Source of the DNA: JAFDZW01 sp964404255
GTDB lineage: Bacteria; Bacteroidota; Ignavibacteria; Palsa-1295
DNA length: 64,000 bases
Assembly: GCA_964404255.1 (NCBI GenBank)
Contig: CAYOJJ010000001.1
Span: forward strand, 310,001 to 374,000
Reading direction: 5' to 3'
Shown: in pieces, positions 59,307 through 64,000 of the stretch
Layout: every line of letters begins with the position of its first letter
Position numbering within the stretch: the stretch's first letter is position 1
Notes under the pieces: generated by a model
What the model saw: only the letters and a program-made list of their open reading frames with translations
Databases searched by the model: none
What the model was told of the DNA's origin: nothing
Program-made: the position numbers and the translations under genes

Positions 59307-60251
59307 ATGGCTACTATTGGATTATTATTCGGGATGGAACAGACCTTCCCGCCCGCCCTTAAAGATAAGATTAATGAACTTGGAGCAGCAGATGGCGTAA
59401 CCGCCGAATTCTGTGCTATCGATATCTGGAGAAGCGACGAGCCGAAGCACTACGATGTCGTGCTCGATCGTATCTCGCAGGATGTGCCGTTTTACCGCGC
59501 CGTACTCAAGAACATGATGCTTGCCGGTACGAAGGTAGTAAATAATCCGCTCTGGATGAATGCCGACGAAAAGTTTTTCTCGTATGCGATCTGTGCTAAA
59601 GCCGGCGTTCATGTACCAAAAACAGCGCTGGTACCGAGCAAGAACATGCCGCCCGATACCTCGGAGACTTCATTCCGCAATCTTCGCTTTCCGCTTTCCT
59701 GGGAAGCGCTTTTTGAATACATCGGTTTTCCAGCTTACTTCAAACCCCATGCCGGCGGCGGTTGGAAGAGCGTTTATAAAGTAGAAAGTCCAGAAGATTT
59801 TTTTAAAGCGTATGAAGAGACCGATACGCTCGTGATGACACTGCAGGAAAATATCGACTTCGACGAATACTACCGCTGCTACTGCCTCGGTAAAAAATAT
59901 ATTCATATCATGCCCTATGAACCGCGCAACCCACACCATTTGCGCTATGCGGCAGGCTTCGAACCAACAAAGAAATTAAAAGCGGAAATGGAAGCCGCCT
60001 GCCTTACGATCTGTGAGACACTCGGGTATGATTTTAATACGATCGAATTTGCCGTGAAAGATGGTATTCCGTATGCGATCGACTTTACTAATCCCGCTCC
60101 CGATGCCGAGCGCACCTCGGTCGGTGAAGAAAATTTCGAATGGATACTTGAACACTCGGCGAAGTTCTTGATCGATATGGCAAAAGAATCTGCCAAGAAA
60201 AAGAAAACTACGAAGAAAACCCAAACCTGGAGGGAGATGATCCTCTCGTAA
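59307..60251 (+). CDS. ATP-grasp family ligase-like protein
   Basis: 314 residues. An ATP-grasp fold is indicated by the lysine-containing strand FPAYFKPHAGGGWKSV (about 140-155) with a glycine-rich loop, LVMTLQENIDFDEYYRCYCLGKK (hinge and acidic acceptor), and YAIDFTNPAPDAE (about 254-266), where Asp and Asn would bind Mg-ATP. ATP-grasp enzymes form amide or thioester bonds by acyl phosphates. The basic C-terminal tail (KKKKTTKKTQ) is unusual. TAATG overlap with the GNAT gene, and a GCS2-type ligase downstream, point to a shared pathway. Substrates unknown. Confidence 0.78.
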   Translation: MATIGLLFGMEQTFPPALKDKINELGAADGVTAEFCAIDIWRSDEPKHYDVVLDRISQDVPFYRAVLKNMMLAGTKVVNNPLWMNADEKFFSYAICAKAGVHVPKTALVPSKNMPPDTSETSFRNLRFPLSWEALFEYIGFPAYFKPHAGGGWKSVYKVESPEDFFKAYEETDTLVMTLQENIDFDEYYRCYCLGKKYIHIMPYEPRNPHHLRYAAGFEPTKKLKAEMEAACLTICETLGYDFNTIEFAVKDGIPYAIDFTNPAPDAERTSVGEENFEWILEHSAKFLIDMAKESAKKKKTTKKTQTWREMILS

Positions 60252-60847
60252 TGTCAGCCGAAGGCACGATACGCTTTATTAAAGAATCTGACGCTGAGCA
60301 GGTATTAGCTATTTATGCTCATTACGTCGAGCATACGCACATTACCTTCGAATATCCGCCGCCATCGCTGGATGAGTATCGACAGAAGATCACATCAGTG
60401 ATAGAGCAGTATCCGTGGCTGGTTTATGAAGAGGATGGAAAGATAATCGGGTATGCTTATGCCCATGTACACCGGCCTCGAGTTGCCTATCAGTGGTCGC
60501 CAGAAGCGACGATCTACCTGCATCCTGAATATAAAGGCAAAGGGATAGGCAAGATATTATATACGGTGCTTTTCGATTTGCTTCGCTTGCAGGGTTATTA
60601 CACAGTACTTGCCGGAGTCGGGCAGCCGAATGATGGCAGCAATCACTTACATAAGAAGCTTGGCTTTCTTGAGATCGGAACGTTCAAGGATGTAGGCTTT
60701 AAATTCGGCAACTGGCACGATACCGTTTGGTACCGGTTGCCACTTGGAGAGCGGCCAGAGCAGCCAGCCGAACCGATAGCTATTACCGATATAAAGCCCG
60801 AAGCAATTTCAGAAATTCTGCGTAGAGCACAGTTATCGTTACGGTAG
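60251..60847 (+). CDS. GNAT acetyltransferase, phosphinothricin/methionine sulfoximine acetyltransferase-like
   Basis: 198 residues. Opens IRFIKESDAEQVLAIYAHYVEHTHITFEYPPPS, as in the Pat/MddA subfamily. The acetyl-CoA motif is IYLHPEYKGKGIGKILY (about 87-103), then GVGQPNDGSNHLHKKLGF and GFKFGNWHDTVWYRL. Subfamily members N-acetylate small amino acids or their analogues. A short C-terminal extension of about 25 residues is extra. The position between two amide-forming ligases suggests the natural substrate is an intermediate or product of those ligases; this is inference. Confidence 0.88.
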   Translation: MSAEGTIRFIKESDAEQVLAIYAHYVEHTHITFEYPPPSLDEYRQKITSVIEQYPWLVYEEDGKIIGYAYAHVHRPRVAYQWSPEATIYLHPEYKGKGIGKILYTVLFDLLRLQGYYTVLAGVGQPNDGSNHLHKKLGFLEIGTFKDVGFKFGNWHDTVWYRLPLGERPEQPAEPIAITDIKPEAISEILRRAQLSLR

Positions 60848-60905
60848 TGGTAGGCCAGTAGCGCCAGCGAAAGATTTCGTATTTTCCCCAAAACCCGATA
60901 CGCCC

Positions 60906-62015
60906 ATGCCCACAGCTCCTGCACTGACCATTGGAATTGAAGAAGAATTTCAACTTATCGATCCGGTTACCCGCGACCTGAAGTCGCATATCCTTCAGAT
61001 CCTTGAAGGCAATAAGACCGTACTTGCCGAGCGTGTAAAGCCGGAAATCCATCAATCGGTAGCTGAAGTGGGAACCGGCGTTTGTAAGACCGTCGAAGAT
61101 GCGGCTAAAGAAGTGCGCTCGCTCCGCCAGTTTCTAAAAGAGCTCGCTGAAGCACAAGGATTAAAGATTGCTGCCGCAGGGACACATCCTTTTGCCGATT
61201 GGCGCGATCAGCAGATCTTCCCGAACGAGCGCTACGACCGCCTCATCGAAGAGATGCAGCTTATTGCCCGGGCAAATCTCATCTTCGGTTTGCATGTGCA
61301 CATCGGTATCGAAGACCGCGATTTGCAAATCCAGATCATGAACGAGTACCGCTACTTCCTGCCGCACTTACTCGCGTTGAGTACGAACTCTCCGTTCTGG
61401 TTGGGCTCTAATACAGGCTTAAAGAGTTTTCGCACGAAGGTGTTCGATCGCTACCCGCGCACGAACATCCCTGATTCTTATTCCGATTACAGCGAGTTCG
61501 ATAACTTCGTAAAGCTGCTCATCAAAACAGGCTGTATCGATACAGGTAAAAAGATCTGGTGGGATATCCGTCCGCACCCGATCTTCCCGACGCTGGAAGT
61601 CCGTGTGTGCGATATTCCGCTGCGCGTCGAAGAGACGATCACGCTTGCAGCGCTCATGCAGGCTATTGCGGCAAAGCTTTATAAGTTGCGCGCGAAAAAT
61701 CTGGGCTTCCGGCAGTATCGCCGCGCCCTTATTATGGAAAACAAGTGGCGTGCCTCGCGCTATGGTATTCATGGGAAACTGGTGGATTTTGGCAAGGAAA
61801 CCGAGCGTGATGAGATCGAGCTTATCCATGAACTGGTTGAATTTGTTGATGATGTCGTTGACGATCTCGGCTCCCGCGCCCAGATCGAGACCGGCATTAA
61901 CTGGATCCTTGAAAATGGCAGCGGCGCCGACCGCCAGATCGCCGTTTGGGAAAAGACCCGCGATATTAGAAAAGTTGTTGACTTTATTTGCGAGGAGACT
62001 GTTATAGGGCTATAG
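60906..62015 (+). CDS. Carboxylate-amine ligase, GCS2/YbdK family (glutamate-cysteine ligase-like)
   Basis: 369 residues. GIEEEFQLIDPVTRDL (10-25) carries the metal-binding glutamates, GTHPFADWRDQ, LIFGLHVHIGIEDRDL (about 126-141), SPFWLGSNTGLKSFRTKVFDRYPR, and EVRVCD complete the pattern. The family ligates an amino acid gamma- or alpha-carboxyl to an amine with ATP; E. coli YbdK has weak glutamate-cysteine ligase activity. A possible own -7 element, TATTTTCC, lies at 60880-60887. The 58-bp gap from the GNAT gene does not exclude one operon. Substrates unknown. Confidence 0.93.
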   Translation: MPTAPALTIGIEEEFQLIDPVTRDLKSHILQILEGNKTVLAERVKPEIHQSVAEVGTGVCKTVEDAAKEVRSLRQFLKELAEAQGLKIAAAGTHPFADWRDQQIFPNERYDRLIEEMQLIARANLIFGLHVHIGIEDRDLQIQIMNEYRYFLPHLLALSTNSPFWLGSNTGLKSFRTKVFDRYPRTNIPDSYSDYSEFDNFVKLLIKTGCIDTGKKIWWDIRPHPIFPTLEVRVCDIPLRVEETITLAALMQAIAAKLYKLRAKNLGFRQYRRALIMENKWRASRYGIHGKLVDFGKETERDEIELIHELVEFVDDVVDDLGSRAQIETGINWILENGSGADRQIAVWEKTRDIRKVVDFICEETVIGL

Positions 62016-62019
62016 ACTT

Positions 62020-62643
62020 ATGAGAGTACGCCCGATCGTTCTTTGCATGATACTGTGTTTTGCTCTGCCGCTGTTTTCCAGCGCGCAGAATAAGCCAAAA
62101 CAACCTCAGAAGAAGCATTTGCCGACCGATACTGTCGGTGTTGTAAATGGTGTCCTGGTAACCCTTCGCGATTTCCGCGGCCAGATCAAATCTGTCATTC
62201 GTGAGCACATGGCCGAGATCAAAAATGATTCGGTCTCCGATTCCCTCTTTGCCGTCTGCGTTAATACGGCCTGGGATAGACTGGTAGCCGATATTTTAGT
62301 ATCACAGGAAATTAAAAAACTGAAGATGGGTGTAAGCTCCGATGCCGCTATTAAGCGCATTCTTGCCGATCCACCCGAGCCGCTTATCAAAAGTTTTACC
62401 GATTCCGCCGGTTTTCATAAAGATGCCATGAAGCAATTTTTTGAAAACCCGGGGCAGGATTCCTTGCGCGATCAGGTCGTAGCCTACTATGCAACGATCT
62501 ATGAACAGGAAGATTTTGTAAAGAAGATCGCACCGAAAGCGAAGACCGATGCTGAAAAGAAAGCGGCTTACGACGCCTGGGTGCAGAAGAAGATGATGCA
62601 TACCTTCATCGACGATCGCCGCGTTGCCTTCGGATTTTATTGA
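62020..62643 (+). CDS. Secreted SurA-N-like chaperone domain protein without PPIase domain
   Basis: 207 residues. A signal peptide of about 22 residues (ending FSSAQ) precedes a Lys/Pro/Gln stretch, then DTVGVVNGVLVTLRDFRGQI, which resembles the start of SurA-type periplasmic chaperones (VNG--I---D). The helical remainder (about 75-205) fits a SurA-N domain with the closing helix, but there is no rotamase domain. Four bases follow the preceding stop codon. It could be a folding helper for exported proteins. The assignment is by pattern only. Confidence 0.6.
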   Translation: MRVRPIVLCMILCFALPLFSSAQNKPKQPQKKHLPTDTVGVVNGVLVTLRDFRGQIKSVIREHMAEIKNDSVSDSLFAVCVNTAWDRLVADILVSQEIKKLKMGVSSDAAIKRILADPPEPLIKSFTDSAGFHKDAMKQFFENPGQDSLRDQVVAYYATIYEQEDFVKKIAPKAKTDAEKKAAYDAWVQKKMMHTFIDDRRVAFGFY

Positions 62644-62671
62644 TCTCACCATCCCTGAATATATTACCCTG

Positions 62672-63226
62672 ATGACTACCCATATCCATCACCATTCCGA
62701 AGAACCGCCGATACTTAAGATCGAAACCGATGAGATCTTCGAGAACGACCCGGAGCGCGATAAGCAACTGGCCCGACGCCGCATTGCGCGCGAGCGCGTC
62801 TTGCAGGTGATCTATGGCCACATCATAAATGGCCGTGATACCGATGAGCTGTTCAGCGAGCAGATTGCGAGCGACGAATATCTCAATCAACCGGCACTCG
62901 ATTTTGCCCGGGCGTTATTGCTCCATTATAACACCCACAAAGACGAACTCACCGAGCTTATCTCGCGCCACCTTGCGCATTGGGACCTCAACCGCATCGC
63001 CCTCATCGATAAGATCTTATTACAGATCGGTATTATCGAATTCAAATACTTTCCTGAGATACCGCCGAAAGCGACGATCAATGAACTGATCGAAATTGCG
63101 AAGGATTTTTCTACCGAAGAAAGCGGTAAGTTTATCAATGGCATTCTTCATGCGATCAAAGAAGATCTTTCGACCAATGACGGCATGAAGAAAGAAGGCC
63201 GCGGGCTTATCGAGCAAAGCTTTTAA
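62672..63226 (+). CDS. nusB: Transcription antitermination protein NusB
   Basis: 184 residues from ATG 62672; a TTG at 62624 is possible but would overlap the previous gene. Core: RRIARERVLQVIYGH, a helical middle, then LNRIALIDKILLQIGIIEFKYFPEIPPKATINELIEIAKDFSTEESGKFINGILHAI, with the family-typical K-x-INE-IE-AK and FVNG-like FINGIL. NusB binds boxA RNA with NusE in rRNA antitermination. The N-terminus is natively His-rich (THIHHHSEE). Close to rlmB, three bases ahead of it. Confidence 0.93.
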   Translation: MTTHIHHHSEEPPILKIETDEIFENDPERDKQLARRRIARERVLQVIYGHIINGRDTDELFSEQIASDEYLNQPALDFARALLLHYNTHKDELTELISRHLAHWDLNRIALIDKILLQIGIIEFKYFPEIPPKATINELIEIAKDFSTEESGKFINGILHAIKEDLSTNDGMKKEGRGLIEQSF

Positions 63227-63229
63227 TAC

Positions 63230-64000
63230 ATGAGGCCACCTAAACCCCAGCCGGCGAACGATCCCACATTACCGAAATATGTAGCCGGCCGGCGCGCAGC
63301 GCTTGAATTGTTAAAAGACGAAGAAGGCAGATCGAAGATAGAAAAGGTTTATCTGGCTCATGGCATCCAGGGGCAATCGGTCAATGAGATCCTTCATTTC
63401 CTGCGAGTACATAAGATAGCCCATACCGAGCTTGATCGCCGCCGCTTTGGAGAACTCGAGCGAATGGTGGCAAAGAAGACGGATACGCAAGGTGTATTAG
63501 TATTACTCAATGCCGTCATTTACTGGGAGCTGGAAGATTTAATTCCTGAAGCATCGAGAAATGGCAGAGTGGTACTTATTGCGCTCGATGGTATTGAAGA
63601 TCCTCATAACATTGGCGCGATTATCCGCAGCGCTGAAGCCTTAGGCGTGAATGCTATCATGATGCCGAAGCGCGGTGCGGTGCTTACTCCGGCTGTCTAT
63701 AAAACGAGTGCCGGTGCGGCGTTGCATTTGCCTATTATCAAAATCGGAAATCTTTCCGAGACGATCACAATGCTGCAGGAATCCTACGGTTTTTATTGTG
63801 TCGGCCTGGCGGGCGAAGGCACGAAAACGATCGGCGAACTCGATGCCGATAGAAATCTCCTTCTTATCATTGGCAGCGAAGAAAAAGGGTTGCATCAACT
63901 TACGCGTAAGCGCTGCGACGAACTGGTAAAAATTCCAATGACCGGCAAAACAGAATCGCTCAATGCCAGTGTTGCATCGGCTATTGCGATGTATGAAGTA
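63230..64000 (+). CDS. rlmB: 23S rRNA 2'-O-ribose methyltransferase RlmB-like (TrmH/SpoU family), cut by the right edge
   Basis: 257 residues are visible and the frame is open at the window end. The N-terminal substrate-binding domain starts YVAGRRAALELL. The SPOUT domain shows LDGIEDPHNIGAIIRSAEALGV, then LIIGSEEKGLHQL and IPMTGKTESLNASVASAIAMYE, the three SpoU motifs with the knotted SAM site. E. coli RlmB methylates G2251. A close relative with another target (TrmH-type) cannot be excluded. ATG 63230 lies three bases after the nusB stop, so the two may share a transcript. Confidence 0.93.
   Translation, partial: MRPPKPQPANDPTLPKYVAGRRAALELLKDEEGRSKIEKVYLAHGIQGQSVNEILHFLRVHKIAHTELDRRRFGELERMVAKKTDTQGVLVLLNAVIYWELEDLIPEASRNGRVVLIALDGIEDPHNIGAIIRSAEALGVNAIMMPKRGAVLTPAVYKTSAGAALHLPIIKIGNLSETITMLQESYGFYCVGLAGEGTKTIGELDADRNLLLIIGSEEKGLHQLTRKRCDELVKIPMTGKTESLNASVASAIAMYEV

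Noticed and set aside
1..64000. tRNA, rRNA, riboswitch (yybP-ykoY, TPP, cobalamin), insertion sequence, integrase or attachment site.
   Set aside because: None could be recognised by eye; weak or structured RNAs could be missed without a covariance search.

Overview
The window looks like a piece of chromosome from an uncultivated or little-studied member of the FCB superphylum (Bacteroidota / Chlorobiota / Ignavibacteriota / Kapabacteria side). The evidence is a large secreted protein with a C-terminal type IX secretion (type A) sorting domain, a Bacteroidota-type RNA polymerase omega subunit, an RRM-type RNA-binding protein, and promoter-like sites of the Bacteroidota form (TTTG about 20 nt before TAnnTTTG). 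Assignment to a phylum is inference. No tRNA, rRNA, CRISPR array, insertion sequence or phage integrase was recognised. Base composition looks even except in one repetitive giant gene.

Layout. 1-3.4 kb: tail of a membrane protein, a small membrane protein, a 333-bp AT-rich gap with DnaA-box-like sites, then ugd and a UDP-glucuronate decarboxylase (UDP-glucose to UDP-xylose). 3.6-11 kb: RRM protein with a strong terminator, a 1117-residue T9SS cargo, a fused two-domain oxidoreductase, and a coupled TerC/hemerythrin pair. 11-15.5 kb: a promoter-rich gap and a 1270-residue N/G/T-rich repeat protein with a twin-arginine-like signal peptide. 15.5-20.3 kb: cofactor and amino-acid metabolism (flavin reductase-like protein, coaX, birA, aspartokinase, nadC).

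20.3-43.3 kb: a cell-surface polysaccharide locus. After a divergent heptose kinase comes a tightly packed + strand series of sixteen genes: UDP-HexNAc dehydrogenase, UDP-GlcNAc 2-epimerase, Wza-like exporter, Wzi-like barrel, Wzz-like chain-length protein, two GT-C membrane enzymes, O-antigen ligase/polymerase, flippase, several glycosyltransferases, a WcaJ-type priming enzyme, a WbpE-like aminotransferase, a DPM1-like transferase, and a GT2 fused to a gutted priming-enzyme domain. Most junctions overlap or abut (ATGA, TAATG), so translational coupling is likely. No Wzc-type tyrosine kinase domain is present.

43.3-59.2 kb: housekeeping genes (SIMPL protein, accA, a YbgC-type thioesterase, an outer-membrane barrel, a class III nucleotide cyclase overlapping an acyl-CoA ligase, a DinB-like protein, rpoZ, a LOG protein, a SirB1-type protein, an MFS transporter, recG, an unknown protein, rnr). 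recG has no ATG, GTG or TTG at its homologous N-terminus. RNase R has a charged linker where the second cold-shock domain should be.

59.3-64 kb: a compact ATP-grasp / GNAT / GCS2-type carboxylate-amine ligase cluster, followed by a SurA-N-like secreted protein, nusB, and rlmB, which runs off the right edge. This three-enzyme cluster is the best candidate for an undescribed pathway, predicted to make or modify a small peptide or amidated metabolite.
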